Assembly: GCA_036925085.1 (NCBI GenBank)
Contig: JAUPFP010000008.1
Location: 1,709,957-1,773,956, forward strand
DNA from: Brachycybe producta
Taxonomy: Eukaryota > Arthropoda > Diplopoda > Playtdesmida > Andrognathidae
Length of the DNA stretch: 64,000 nt
Reading direction: 5' to 3'
Part shown: in pieces, positions 39,301 to 51,342 of the stretch
Layout of the letters: every line of letters begins with the position of its first letter
Position numbering within the stretch: position 1 is the stretch's first letter
Notes under the pieces: model-generated
Told to the model about the DNA's origin: nothing
The model's input: the letters and a program-made list of their open reading frames with translations, nothing else
Database searches by the model: none
Made by a program: the position numbers and the translations under genes

Positions 39301-41043
39301 AAGCTAACTCATAAGACCTTGAGCCTGGTTTTGATGTTTACACATTTTTGTTATGTGTAGAGACATTTATTTGCTTTTGCTGCAAGACCTTGCAAAAACA
39401 AGTCTATAGGAGGCTATTTAAACGTTTTTTTTTTTAGATAAACGCAAATATCAAAATGGGTACCAACAATTTTTGGCACAGAGTTAGCTGTAGCAGCTAA
39501 TAATAGTTAGAAAATCAGCCCTTCTTCCTTGTTTACAGTTTAACTAAGGCTCGACCTTCTTGATTTGACCCCTAATAGTGGATTAAAGTCTCACACACAT
39601 CTTTAAGTTAGATTAATTGTGACATTTTTTTCTTTCTCTTCATGTGAAGAAATATGTCGCCAGTAATATGCAATTTATAATACATATATATGAAATGATT
39701 ACTTATTACATAACTATTTCTGTTGCCATTTTTCTATGGAAACTAAGCATCAAATAAATATGAAACCTTGACCAGTTTGTGTGGCATTGTAAAGTGAGAA
39801 TGAATTTATAAAAAAAGAAATAAATAATCAATTTCTTTTCTATTCTCTATAATTTAATTATTTTAAACTGTTTTTTATATATACTGTATATACTTGGGCG
39901 ATATTTGTTTTAGATGATAGACAATAGAAAGCCAGTTAGCCTTCAATATTTCCTGTTTAGCCATTTTACCATTTCAATTTACATTTATAGTTGTTTTTAT
40001 GAACAGCTGATTTTCAAAATTAAAATATCGTCCAAGTTGGATCATTTATAAACTCACGCAAAAAGCTTATTTAAAAAAAAATTATCAACATGAATATCCT
40101 TAAGAGACGTATTTTCTAATTGATATAAATTGGAACAAATTGCTCATATTTATTGAAAAAGCTTATTTTAAATAATATCAATATGAGAATACCCTTAAGA
40201 GGCGTTTTTTTTCTTCTAATTGATAAAATTGGAACAACTTGCTTAAATATTTATTAGATTAATTAATGACAATGATCTAGTGATTATGACGTTTAATGCT
40301 ATTGGTAGATATTTAAAAAGTCAAATTAATTATGTTTCATTAAGTGATAAGCCCATAGATCACGTTATTTTTTGGTCTACAGTGAAAATCTTTTAAATAA
40401 TAGTATATCACACGAAAAAATATTCAATGGATTCTCTTACATTTCGTGTTAAACGGTTTCCACTGTAATTGCTATCTGTCAGGAAGACATATAAAGAAGA
40501 AGAAAAAAAAATATATTGCCAAATTCAATTTGTAAATTATGTATATTTCATCCAATGTATTCATATGATTTTGGCTTGAGTATTAAATAGATCATCAATT
40601 GATGGAAAAAAGTTGTTTAGAAAAATTTCATGATTAATAATGGTGCAAGTCTTTTAATTGGATGTCACCCCCTCCTCCTCCTCCTCCTCCTCCTCAAAAT
40701 GGAACATGTGATTTTAGAGTAGAGTGGGTGGTGTTTTTCATCATCTCATGACATTGTATTTAAAATAATTTCATTACAAAACAAATAAACGCACACAATA
40801 TGGCTGTCAACTGTAATTTCACACTGACTTCAATTGGCCACACTTTACGATTTCCTTATGGGTTCACATCTTCCGCATTTGCAATATTTAAATGACATTT
40901 ATATACACACACATATATTGTGGTCTATGTTTGTCTTATGCATTGTATAGTAGAGTCTCCTATAGAGTTGTGGGTTGTTGTGTCAATCTTGTGAATTAAT
41001 TTACATAAAACAAGAGGAGATAAACTAATGTTTTGCATCCTGC

Positions 41044-41119
<76 letters not shown>

Positions 41120-44100
41120 TACGCATCCTAAGTGCCGTTTTATCAGCTGTTTATTTTAACCAAGACAAAGAGTAAAATCGATGATGGATTCGAAAGTTTG
41201 CAAATAAGTTTTAGAAGAATTTACATAATAGCATCATTAACACATGTTATTTTAAGTAATTTTTTTGCATTTCAAATGAGTAGAAAAAAAGATTGTAGAG
41301 TAGTTACATCAAAAATCATCTTGTAAAAGTTTCGAAATTGATTCCTGAAAGTTTGAAGGAGATGATGACAGCATCCTTTTAGTTGGATACTTGCGTGTAA
41401 ATATTGTTAAGACAAGATGTCTCATAGTGGCTAAAGTCATTGGAAATCAATTATGTTAATTTTTATAATATTTAGAATGTAATTATAATAATATTGAGTG
41501 AAGTTATAATTTCTATACAAGGGAAGATGATGACAAAAGACGAAATTTATTGTGCAGTAACATAATTAATTGATTCATCAGTGTCATGGTATTTTTTTTT
41601 TTTCAGACAAGAACCATAGAAAGTTGTGAGACAGAATTTAATAGTTCCATAGTATGTCTATAATGTCTGATACAAAAAAAAAAAAAAGAAAACCTGAAGG
41701 ATATTAAACACGGTTGTTGAACTTGCCATTCAACACGTTTGGATAGATTCCAGAACCCATTGAGGAGTCTCTCAATTCAGGCAGCACCCGTTACCTTATT
41801 TTTTTTTATTTTACCCATTCTTCTTTTCATTTTATCTCATTTCGATTAAGATTGCTTTTGGTTCCTCCACCTCATTCCACCCGCTTTCACCACTTACAAT
41901 GTTAATTTGGTTGTATATACCCATCTTGCACGAATTCCATTTTACACGAATTCATGTTGCACGATCACAGGATTTGGAGCTTCAGGCTATAATATTAGGA
42001 GATTACATTAGACCAAATTAATATTCGCCACTCCTAGTTAACTAAACAACTGGTTATACTATTACATGTATTAGAAACAAATGTGATCCAACCCCCCCCC
42101 CCTTTTTCCATCTCCTCTAACTAGGAACATAGCTGGCCTCCACCACCAATACTCGCAGTAGTGCGAAATGAATTCGTGTGAGATGGAATTGTGCGATATG
42201 GAACACACCATTAATTTGTTCGAAATAAAAAAAAGCTTGCAAAATACAATAGAAAAACAGCTGATGTGATTATTACCCCGTCACAGATTTTTAGAAGTGC
42301 ATCTACTCAATTAGTTGCACCTAAAAGTTGTTAAAAGTTTAATTTGTTTACTGAGATGGTTCAATACAAAATAACGACATTGTGTTTACTGTATGCTAGA
42401 ACTATATAGTGGGTAACTTAGTTCAGATAAACCAATGTAATCAATCACTTAAGTTAGGACTCCTATTGGGCTTACTGAAGATGTCTTAAACTCAATCGGT
42501 TCCTCCTCCAAAATGATCTGCTTTACCATTTGTATAGCCTTAGGCTATGGCTTTACTTAATGATTATATACCACACTATACATATATTGCAGATCTTTTT
42601 TTTTTTGGTATCACGAAAAATATAATTTGTGTGAGATGCGTCACTTGTAATGTTGTTTAGAAAAGCGTAATCCAACCAATTAGACATAAAACCATGTTTG
42701 TACATCTATATACAAGGTGTGTCATAAATCTATCATCATAGGAAAAATTTATATTCTGAAAATGATGAGTGTTGAACATTTGTGGCAGTGTATTATTGAC
42801 AATGGGAATGATGTGTGTCCCGATGTACCCGCTTAGTTTGAGGGTCGGTTTTTTAGAGGACTGATTTTATGATGAAACTCCATGAAATTTAGAAAGAAAA
42901 AAAAATGATCAAGAAAAGGACCTGAAGAAACCTTATGTTTTTTTCGGAGAAAAAAAAAGAATAAAAACTAGAAAAATATTTTAGAAAGGAAAAATAATTT
43001 TGTTGGTTTCAGACATTTTTTTTTTTAAAAAAAGTGTTTCTCGCTAAACTTGCTAAAAGTTTGTGTTTTGTAGGAAAAAAAAATTGATTCGTTTATTAAT
43101 TTTGATAAAAAATAAATACGATCACTAGAGTGAGGATTTCTATGCAAATGCATGTATTTTTTGCTGATATGCAGCAAGCTGAGAGTAAGTTTTCTAGATG
43201 TTTTGTCACCTAACAACCTCAAAAAACAAATTTTTAAATTGCATATTTTTACATATTTCGTATTTTCTTACATATTTGACCAATTTGTGCATATCTGCTT
43301 ATTTTTAATTTATCCTAGTTTTTGCAATGTAAAAAAAATTGTTAAACCTTTTTTTTAAACTTAAATGGTGATTTTTTTATCACTTCTGAACATAGGTCAC
43401 CACTCCCCTTTTCTGGTATGTTGCCCATTGTTCTGTTTTGGCCACATCCTGTTCAGGCCTTTTCAGGAGGCACTCTTTTGGTTCTTGTTAAATATTTTTT
43501 TAAACTTTATTTTGAGCTTTTCTACATGTAGTTAGTTGTGCATTTAGTGTTCTTTAGTCTCTAGTGTTCTTAGACATTCTTAAGCCTATTACACACCAGA
43601 TTCTTTGTTGCGATACATTGTTGCAGGGCTGCTCCGATTCAATGTTGCGGGGCAGAATCGCAACTGACGCGATTCAGACCTGCAACATTATTCCGTGTCC
43701 ACACCTACACTCAGTTTCTCTTCATCCTTCTGGCTTTCACCATGTAAATATTACCAGTGGATGCGGCCCTTGCAATATGGGTCTACACGGTGATTTGTAA
43801 AGAGGGGCAAATAAAGCAGAAACAGTGGTGGACACACAAGCTCTTCTCAGCTTAGAGCACATTCGGTTTAAGCCTTTTGGACACCCTGAAATTGGAAGAT
43901 GGGGCAGGATTTCTAAATTTCATTTCTTTTATTTGCCTTTGTAGTCAGAAGACCATAACTTCCCACAAACACAATTTACACAAAAGGTCCTCAATTAGTT
44001 TAACAATATTTTCAGTGGTCCACATCTTTTTTTAAGTCTAGTACTAGACTTCAGCCATCAACCTTGAGATGGTATTGGTAACTTACTGTGCAGCAAAAAA

Positions 44101-47100
44101 TGTGTTGTAAATTAAAAACGAATAAAATTTTCTGAAATTGTTGTTGCATATTCGTACATATAAGTGCATATTTTAATGCATATATTGCATTTTTGGGTGC
44201 ATATTTGCATACATATATTGGGCATCTCCTCACTCTAACGATCACATTTAAAAAGGGTGGAGTTTTAGGCATTTTTGGATTTTTTTTTTTCATTTTCGGA
44301 ACGTGTAAATAATTTCTCTCAGACCATTTTCTTTTCTTCTCCAAGTCTGCCTCTGATTAATTAGAATTATTGAAGGATGTAATACAATTACTCCTGACAT
44401 TTTTTTCACGTCGATCTAAATTTATTTATTAAAAAACAATTATGGACATAACGAGTAAATTATGTGAATAAAAAGCATTAGTTTTTGTCTATTAATTCTG
44501 TTTCTCATGATGCCGGACTTATGAGACACACTGCAGAGATTGCAATAAACTCAGTAAAATAAAGATGAGCATTTGGATAAAACGGCCTGAAATTCTTTTA
44601 TAATATCTGTATGCAAGATATGTTTTTAATATTCCTTCATAATAATTTTAATTTGGGTTTAGATGTCGACTTTGAAGTTTTCCTTTTCAATTTTTTTTTA
44701 ATAATTCCTCACCAAAAGTGAAGAGGAAGAAGCCTTTACAACATAAAGTCATAATAAATATATGGAATCTATACATATATTGGATCAAATGCCTATTTTC
44801 TTTGATTGGTGCTTGGTGACACCTTTTTTTTCTTTTCATGTGCCCATACACTCCCACTGATTCCACACACACCAAAAAAACCCCAACAATATTCTTAAGA
44901 TGATGAGAGTTGTGGGTTACAGCTTCCAAATTTGGTTGTCAGGACAACAAACACAAACATAATCATAAAGTTATTTATGTATAGAAGTAGATGATGATTA
45001 CGAATAGGTGTATATACATGCAATTGTTAATAATAATAATAATAAAAAATTGCAAGTATGTATCCATGGATTCCTGGGTTGTGACATCGGCGCCTCATTT
45101 TCACATTCTATAAAAAATATCAAATAGTAGAAAAAAAATGTGTGTGCAACCTTTTCATGCTAAAAATGGAGAAAAATTGTGCGTTTTTTCTTAATGTTGA
45201 ACCATTTTATAATATTGAACATACACAAACTTGGGAGTTTGTTGTCTTTCATACTTTATTAATTGTCTAACAGAATATATTGATTGAGTGGTCTAGATGA
45301 TTTGCCCAATGTGGATTTTGATAAATGTGATGCTAACACGCATGTATACCTGCCTTATCCTAAGAAGAAGCTTGTGACGTCATTGAGATTGACCAGAAAA
45401 TTTAGAGGATTGTGTCATTTTTAGCGTGATTAAAAAAAAAGAGATAATGACAAACGTTTTCAATATTTTAAACAAAAAAGGATTCTTAAATTGCTTTGTT
45501 ATTACCCAATTTTTTTTTAAATATAATGACACAATGCTAAAAATTTTGTCAATACCTATGACGTCACAAGCTGAGGCAAGTATAAAGAGTCTGTTATATT
45601 TTTTTGAAACATAGAAATAAAATATAGGATTGACACATTTTTTTTTAATAAAAACCTTTAAAAAAATAACAAGTTACACTTGAGAAAATTGACTTTAAAA
45701 AAAAAAGCTTGGAAAAAGTTCTAGTGTTGCATTGATAGTTTTTTAGTGTAAAGACACGCTGACGTCAAAGATCGACGTCATTTATTAGAAAGGTTTTGAT
45801 AAAAATTAATATCATCTTCAGCCTGCCTAGATGGAAGAAGAAAAAATTAGATTCGACAGTATTGAATTTTTTTTTGTATGCCTATTTATAGCTTGATCCC
45901 TTTGCACTTTTGCAGTAAAAAAAACCATATATGGGAATGGGTGTTTAAACTCTTAATATTTACAATATTTTGTTTAAACATTTTTTTAAATTTCAATTTT
46001 AATAACAAAAAAGTAACGATCAGAATTTTTAAAATTACTAGAAAATTATGTTGACGTCGGTAATTGTTTTTCTATAAGTAATTTACTTTGTTTTTACACT
46101 TCACCATTTTTTTTTTCTTTAATTAAATGTGGCTATTGTTCTTTTCTCAATTACAAACTTGATGTGCATTTGATTAAGTTTTGCAATCTTCACTCTTTCA
46201 TCAAAGTCAAAAATGTAGTTCTAAAAGACTAATAAAAAAAGAAAGTCAACCAACTTTAATATAGTTGCTGCATTGTAACTTTAAGCTTGTGACGTCAGAA
46301 GTGTTGACCAAAAAGTGTCATTCTGTATGATAAAAAAGGTGGTAATAATTACAAAGGTTTTGAAGATGAAACTTTCGTTTTAAACTGTTGAGAACTTTTG
46401 CTTATATTTCTTTTCTATCAGACAAAATATAAAACAATCTAAATTGTTGATCAACGTCTTTGACGTCATAAGTTACAAGTATAAGTGCAAGAGGCAACTG
46501 TAAGTTATTATAACAAAAATAAACGTTTCAAGACATTCATATTGAAATGACTTTAATTTTGAGTAATACCGCAAAGTGGTTAGAAATATTATTCTTTTAA
46601 TTTTCTTACATGGTTATATTACAAATGCTTGAAAAAAGTCAACAAAACAGGAAATTTAAGAAAAGACTCACATTTTTCTTATAAATTACAATTTAATCCA
46701 GTGTTTTATAAATATATTTATGATATATATTATTTTTTTTTTTAATTTTACAGGGTGATTTGTCTCAAGTCGCCAAAAAAGCTGTTTTCTTAACAGTGCA
46801 TGACATGGGATCAAATAGTAAGTGTGAATTGAATATGTCAAGAGTTCAAATAAAGTATTTTTGGTTAGGTTGTTGATGATTTATGTCCATTGTAAATAAA
46901 TAGGTAATGCATTCAACTATTTTCTGGATCATCCGGCCGTGGCTGAAATTAAGCAGAGATCCATCTTCATCCATGTCAACGTTCCAGGACAGGAAGACAA
47001 TGCTCCCGATTTTCCAGAAGAGTAAAAAAATTACGAGCTTTTTCCTTTTTTTTTTGTACAAAGGAGTTTTTTTTTTAAAGCTAAATCGATTTTTATTTGG

Positions 47101-49110
47101 TTTCTTATTATAGTTTCGTCTTTCCTACGATGCAAATTTTGGGTGAAGACTTGGTTACTGTTCTTGACCAGCTGAGGTACAGCCATTGACCAGGTCCTAG
47201 TTTTCAGAAGGAATTCTGAATAAAAATATTGTCAATTTTCATTTTATTTGATTTTATTTAAAAAACAAAAGGGTGACTTTAGTCGTTGGACTCGGAGAAG
47301 GAGCTGGAGCTAATATTTTAGCTCGTTTCGGAGTAAGTATACGTCAACTTACTAAAAAAAAAGAAACGATAACTCACGACCCACACAAGTTCCATGAATT
47401 GAGAAAATGTTGCACCAGAATTTAAAGAAATATAAATATAACTTTTACATTGAATTAGAAAATGTGGATATTATTTATAACATATTTTTAATCATTTAAT
47501 AAATATACAAATTTTCAAGATCAGAGGTGTTTTAAGGACCTTTAAACAATGCTGATTGGGGCCCTATTTCTATGAGTTCGTACTCAGCTAGGGGATGTTT
47601 TTTTACATTAATGTTGTTATTTGAATTGAAGATGGCCCATCCGAATCGTTGTTTGGGACTCGTACTCATTCATGCTACTTGCACCACAGCTGGTGTTATG
47701 GAATATTTTAAAGACAAGGTAAAAAAAAGCCTCTAGAATCATTAAAATATTATTGAAATGGTGATTTCACCGTTTTATGCATAAATAATTTCAGATCATT
47801 GGTTGGCGCCTTCAGAACGTCGGAATGAATCCAACAGCGGAACAGTATTTGGTGTTCCATAAGTTCGGAGCCGTAAGTTTAAAAGTTTGACTCTTCGAAA
47901 TCCAGTTTTCGAACATCCCGAACATTTTTCTTATTATTAATATTATTATCATTATTATTATTAATGGCACAATTTTTATTTAACATTTTACGTGTTTCTT
48001 TTATTTATTTTTTTTATCTCAGGAAAACAAAAATTAATATTTTTTTTTTGTCTTCTTTCAAAATCTGAAATTTTGTTTAACACTTTTTGTTTTAGTTTCA
48101 GTAGTGAGCTAGTAGGTAGTTCTGATCTTATTTAATCTAATTATTATGAATATTAACCTTGTTATTTTTAGAGCCACATCTTACTTCTTCTTTTTTAGTC
48201 AATGTTAGCTTTGTTTTAAAAGAAATTTAACATCCCCGAAGTATTTTGTTAGACCTTGGTAGTTAAAAATTTAATATTAATTTGCATGCGCTTTTTTTAA
48301 AGATACTTTATATGTTGCAACAAAAAAAATATTGCTTACTTAAATTTTCCTTCATTCTGTTTGCATTTACAATCTTGTTTTGTTGCTTTTGCTATTCTCT
48401 TCTATTCAAAACTTAAATTATGCACACACTATTAAAATATTAATAATACGGCCCGCATGGGGAAGAAGACAAATGGTAACCACTGTCCAGTATTTCATAT
48501 AGTAAATTTTTAACATGGTGTGTGTGTGTGTGTGTATGATTTCTTTCTTGTATCTCTGTATTTCATCTGTTTTTTTCGGTGGCTGCTCCAACCATGTTGT
48601 TGTTCGTGTAGCATCTTGAAGAGGTAATGTCAAATTTTTTCGTCGATTTTGCATTTGTGTACTTAATTAAACTTGTTGACTAATTGTTAAGTGTAGCAAA
48701 ACCCTCGAATAGGAACAGTGTCAATTATGTTAGCTCATTTTAAGAGTAGTATTCAGTTTAGACTTTTTGTGGTCTTGTAAAGTGTATATAAGTACTTTTC
48801 CAATGGAAATTTCATTTGATCTCAACGTTTCGAAGTCTCGAGCTTTGACAAAACACATCACGAAAGCTCAAAACACATTACAACTGTTACGAGCGTATTA
48901 TGGCTCGTGTCCAAGAAAGATTCGAGCACTACCAAATACAAAGAGGGATGTATTATTTCCTAAATATACATCGAATATGTTCGATGATGTCGTTATATGT
49001 TGAATAATGCTTTGAATGTCTCCATATAACATGAGTGTCAATGTTTGCATGGTTGTTCTATGTAATACTTGGATTACGAGAAAATAGATCTTCACTATAT
49101 ATGTACATAT

Positions 49111-49190
<80 letters not shown>

Positions 49191-50452
49191 CATTATTTTC
49201 CAATTGTTCTGTTTGAAGACAGAAAAAGAAGAAAATAAACCATGTATAAAGTGGTTTCAGTTTGCCTCTCGGAAGACTCATTCTTATTGATATGTGTCTT
49301 AAGAGCCTTTTTATACATGGCTGCTGTACAGGTATTGACTTTTTTGAGAAGTAGGCTCCTGTCTGAAAAAGAATATTGATAGTTTTATAATAGGGATGAT
49401 ATATATACATTACAGGGTAACTTGTAATTGACAAGGCCACATAATTAAAATAACCCATAAATGTTTTGTTTTTCTATTCAACAATTTTTTTTTATTAAAT
49501 GTTGGCAACTAATTTCAGTTTCCCCCATGTGTAATTCAATCTTTTGCTATATCCCAATAGTATTGGATTTGCAATTTTGTTGGACCCTATATAATACTTC
49601 AGAAAATCCTTTTTCCTTTATAGCCTATTTTTTTTAATTTGAAGGATTTTCTTTTTCTCTCTCACTCTCTTTCTCTTTTTTTCTGTAAAATAATTCGAGC
49701 TGAATTTTTATTTTCGATTGAAAAAAAAATAGCAATTGGAACAAGCCGAGAATAAGGAAAAATTGATTCAGGAATACACCGAAAAACTGAAGACGAGCAT
49801 TAATCCGAAGAATCTGAAACGTTATGTCGATGCTTTCATGAAGTAAAAACAAAATTAAAACCTAAACGAATTTGCAAAAAAAAAAAATCCTACATTTTTG
49901 ATTGAGAATTAATAGAAAATGATTTTCTTTTTATTTAGTCGCAAGGTGATTTCGGGCCAATTGGAAAAGAATCTCAAGTGAGTTGTATTAGTATATGGCT
50001 TTTTTTTTATTTCAAAAAACAACATACATAAAAAAATTTATTCAATGTTTGTCCTTCTTTTTTTTTGTAGAGTTGAAACACTTTTGGTGACAGGAAGTCG
50101 TCCTTCTCATGTTCATACGGCACAAACCATGTATTCGTACATGAACAAGGCAAAAACATCTTTGCTGAAAATCGATGGAGTTGGAGATGTGCTTATGGAA
50201 GCCGTGAGTTTATTTTTAATATTCAATCTGTTCACGGCACAATGGGATGCATTTTTATTTTTTTTTTGGTTACTTCGGTATACTGACAAGTTAAAAATAT
50301 ATATATATATTTCTATTGAATTTAGCCGGAGAAATTTTCACAGAGTTTGTTGCTGTTTTGTAAAGGCATTGGTGTTTGTAAGTATAGAATGAAATATTAA
50401 TTAATTTCTCGTATTGTTGTTTTATATACTGTATATACAGTACATTATATAC

Positions 50453-50545
<93 letters not shown>

Positions 50546-51342
50546 CAATAATATTGGTTTTAAGTACAGGGTGGTCGTTTACGTCGTGGAACACAAGTGG
50601 TATCAACTTAAATTTAATAGAAAAATAAACTCCAAAAAAGGGTTATTTTCTTTCTAACTTACATGACAAACAAACATTCCAAAAAGTGACTCGGAAAATA
50701 TACTTTTCCTTAATAAAATTAAATTTTAAAATTTTTAAGTTTTTTATTTGAAATTTTAATTAAAATTTCTATAAAAAAAATAGGCGACAAAAATTATGAA
50801 AAACAATTCATGAATAAAAAAAATTGGAAAGTGTTCGAGAAACTAGAAAAGTAAATTAATCACCAAGAATATTTTTTGGTAAAAATGTGAAAAAGAAATA
50901 ATTACTAAAATTTGGATATTTTCAAATTGCCATAAAAAGTTAATTTTTTTTTTTTCAAGTTTTACTTAATGTTACTTCTGAAACAAGAGTTAATTTTAAA
51001 ATATGATTAAATCACTGTGACTTTTTTTAAAGATACAATATTGTTATAGACAGCTTCAAGTGAAGTGGTTTCTCTGTAATAAAAGTTAACTTTTGTGGTG
51101 ATGCTGCTACAACTGAAATGAGTCAAATGACAACAAACCACCCTGTAAACGTTTATTTCTTATTTATGTGAATTGTTCCTTTTTTGTGTGTGTGTGTCTC
51201 CATAGTGACATCGGCTGCGATGCCTGGCATCGAACGTCAACGTTCAATTTCTGTCGAGGAAACAGAAGGTGGTCCGAGACGTCGTACAAAATCAATGGAA
51301 GAGTACGATCAGCCTCGTAGACCGTCTGTTCCTTCCAAGTGA
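30368..51342 (+). CDS. NDRG family protein (N-myc downstream-regulated, NDRG3/MESK2-like)
   Basis: Fourteen exons in phase: 30368-30409, 37120-37170, 46754-46817, 46904-47021, 47114-47176, 47272-47332, 47632-47718, 47795-47872, 48612-48623, 49733-49842, 49939-49977, 50071-50203, 50326-50377 and 51206-51342, for 348 aa. The protein is an alpha/beta-hydrolase fold without catalysis. VFLTVHDMGSN matches the family VILTYHDIGLN, HVNVPGQ matches HVDAPGQ, and VVGLGEGAGANIL replaces the nucleophile elbow, with Gly where a hydrolase needs Ser. Then come LVLIHATCTTAGVMEYFKDK, GWRLQN and LLVTGSRPSHV. The tail (RQRSIS, RRRTKS) fits R-x-R-x-x-S sites like those SGK/Akt phosphorylate in NDRG1; phosphorylation here is inference. 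It is shorter than human NDRG3 (375 aa), mainly at the tail. Introns 1 (6.7 kb) and 2 (9.6 kb) are packed with repeats. It cannot be assigned to one vertebrate paralogue. Confidence 0.93.
34176..34584. mobile_element. 409-bp MITE with about 35-bp TIRs
   Basis: The left end 'tacctagttttcattacaaa...attgcagtta' pairs with the right end 'taactgcagttaatttctgt...aacgaggta' with about six mismatches in 35. Inner words such as 'cacttcctgtttgggtt' and 'aacaggaagtg', and 'aaccttggttat' and 'ggttaac', are also mirrored. The element is non-coding and lies in NDRG intron 1. Confidence 0.8.
35855..36387. mobile_element. hAT-like element with 8-bp target duplication, carrying a TTAGG array
   Basis: The identical octamer CTTTTAAT flanks both sides (35847-35854 and 36388-36395), an 8-bp target-site duplication as in hAT transposons. 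The ends 'ggtggcgctcatcaagcgcc' and, inverted, 'ggggcgactgaataagcgcc' form TIRs. Inside, minisatellites of 'cgccaaactgaataa' / 'cgccaaatggaacaaa' units flank a (TTAGG)n-type array. There is no transposase, so it is non-autonomous. Confidence 0.8.
35968..36135. repeat. Degenerate (TTAGG)n array
   Basis: There are about thirty 'ttagg' pentamers, with interspersed 'attgg' and 'tttgg' variants, all in one orientation. TTAGG is the ancestral arthropod telomere repeat, though short interstitial arrays also occur elsewhere. Here it sits in the middle of a transposable element. Confidence 0.9.
40671..40695. repeat. (CCT)n microsatellite
   Basis: About eight perfect cct units at 40671-40695. Confidence 0.9.
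41047..41117. repeat. (TA)n microsatellite
   Basis: About 35 uninterrupted TA units in NDRG intron 2. Confidence 0.97.
41920..42205. mobile_element. MITE-like inverted repeat
   Basis: The left 'cccatcttgcacgaattcca...cacgaattcatgttgcacga' pairs with the right 'agtgcgaaatgaattcgtgt...gatggaattgtgcgatatgg' over about 45 bp with mismatches. It is non-coding. Ends are approximate and no target duplication was read. Confidence 0.65.
45345..45584. mobile_element. TIR family B copy 1
   Basis: The left end is 'tatacctgccttatcctaag...agcttgtgacgtca' and the right end 'tgacgtcacaagctgaggca...gtata'. The arms match except for a block of about 12 nt on the left. A second inner pair, 'gtgtcattttta' and 'aatgacacaat', is also mirrored. 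It lies in NDRG intron 2. Confidence 0.8.
46262..46483. mobile_element. TIR family B copy 2
   Basis: The left 'tgtaactttaagcttgtgac...gtcag' pairs with the right 'tgacgtcataagttacaagt...ata'. The left terminus is decayed. It lies 270 bp before NDRG exon 3. Confidence 0.7.
48612..48623 (+). other. NDRG 12-nt microexon
   Basis: The 12 bases encode HLEE, bounded by 'cgtgtag' on the left and 'gtaatg' on the right, phase 0 on both sides. Inclusion gives FGA-HLEE-QLEQAENKEKL, which aligns with the vertebrate NDRG stretch HHFGQEELQANLDLIQ; skipping it would delete four residues without a frameshift. The assignment rests on the splice dinucleotides and that alignment. Confidence 0.7.
49116..49186. 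repeat. (TA)n microsatellite
   Basis: About 35 TA units in the NDRG intron between the microexon and the next exon. The frames at 48898-49290 translating to Tyr-Ile strings are artefacts of it. Confidence 0.97.
50454..50542. repeat. (TA)n microsatellite
   Basis: More than 40 TA units in the last NDRG intron, just before the MITE at 50567. Confidence 0.97.
50567..51145. mobile_element. TA-flanked MITE with CAGGGTGG ends
   Basis: The left end 'cagggtggtcgtttacgtcg' and the right end (inverted) 'cagggtggtttgttgtcatt' share an identical nine-base tip, and both flanks are TA, as for Tc1/mariner insertions. More inward, 'acaagtggtatcaactt' resembles 'aagttaacttttgtggtgat' inverted. The interior (50.82-51.0 kb) has family A-like 'gagaaactagaaaag'. 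It is 579 bp and non-coding, in the last NDRG intron. Confidence 0.75.

Larger units (their letters stand above)
37171..46753 (+). other. NDRG intron 2, repeat-rich (9.6 kb)
   Basis: The largest intron contains (TA)n, (CCT)n, two TIR family B elements and a MITE near 42 kb. At about 43575-43700 a GC-richer patch repeats 'gttgcgatacattgttgcagg'-like words and is probably a transposon fragment. About 38915-39000 is the dispersed repeat shared with 11.75 kb. The frames in it (37114-46.1 kb, apart from exon 2 itself) have no domains. Confidence 0.65.

Noticed and set aside
43564-43800. 78-codon frame in NDRG intron 2
   Set aside because: It lies in a GC-richer repeat with 'gttgcgatacattgttgcag' words, probably a Harbinger-type remnant; no clear paired end was found, so no element is called either.
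48898-49458. 186-codon minus frame with Tyr-Ile run
   Set aside because: Translation of the (TA)n microsatellite inside an NDRG intron.
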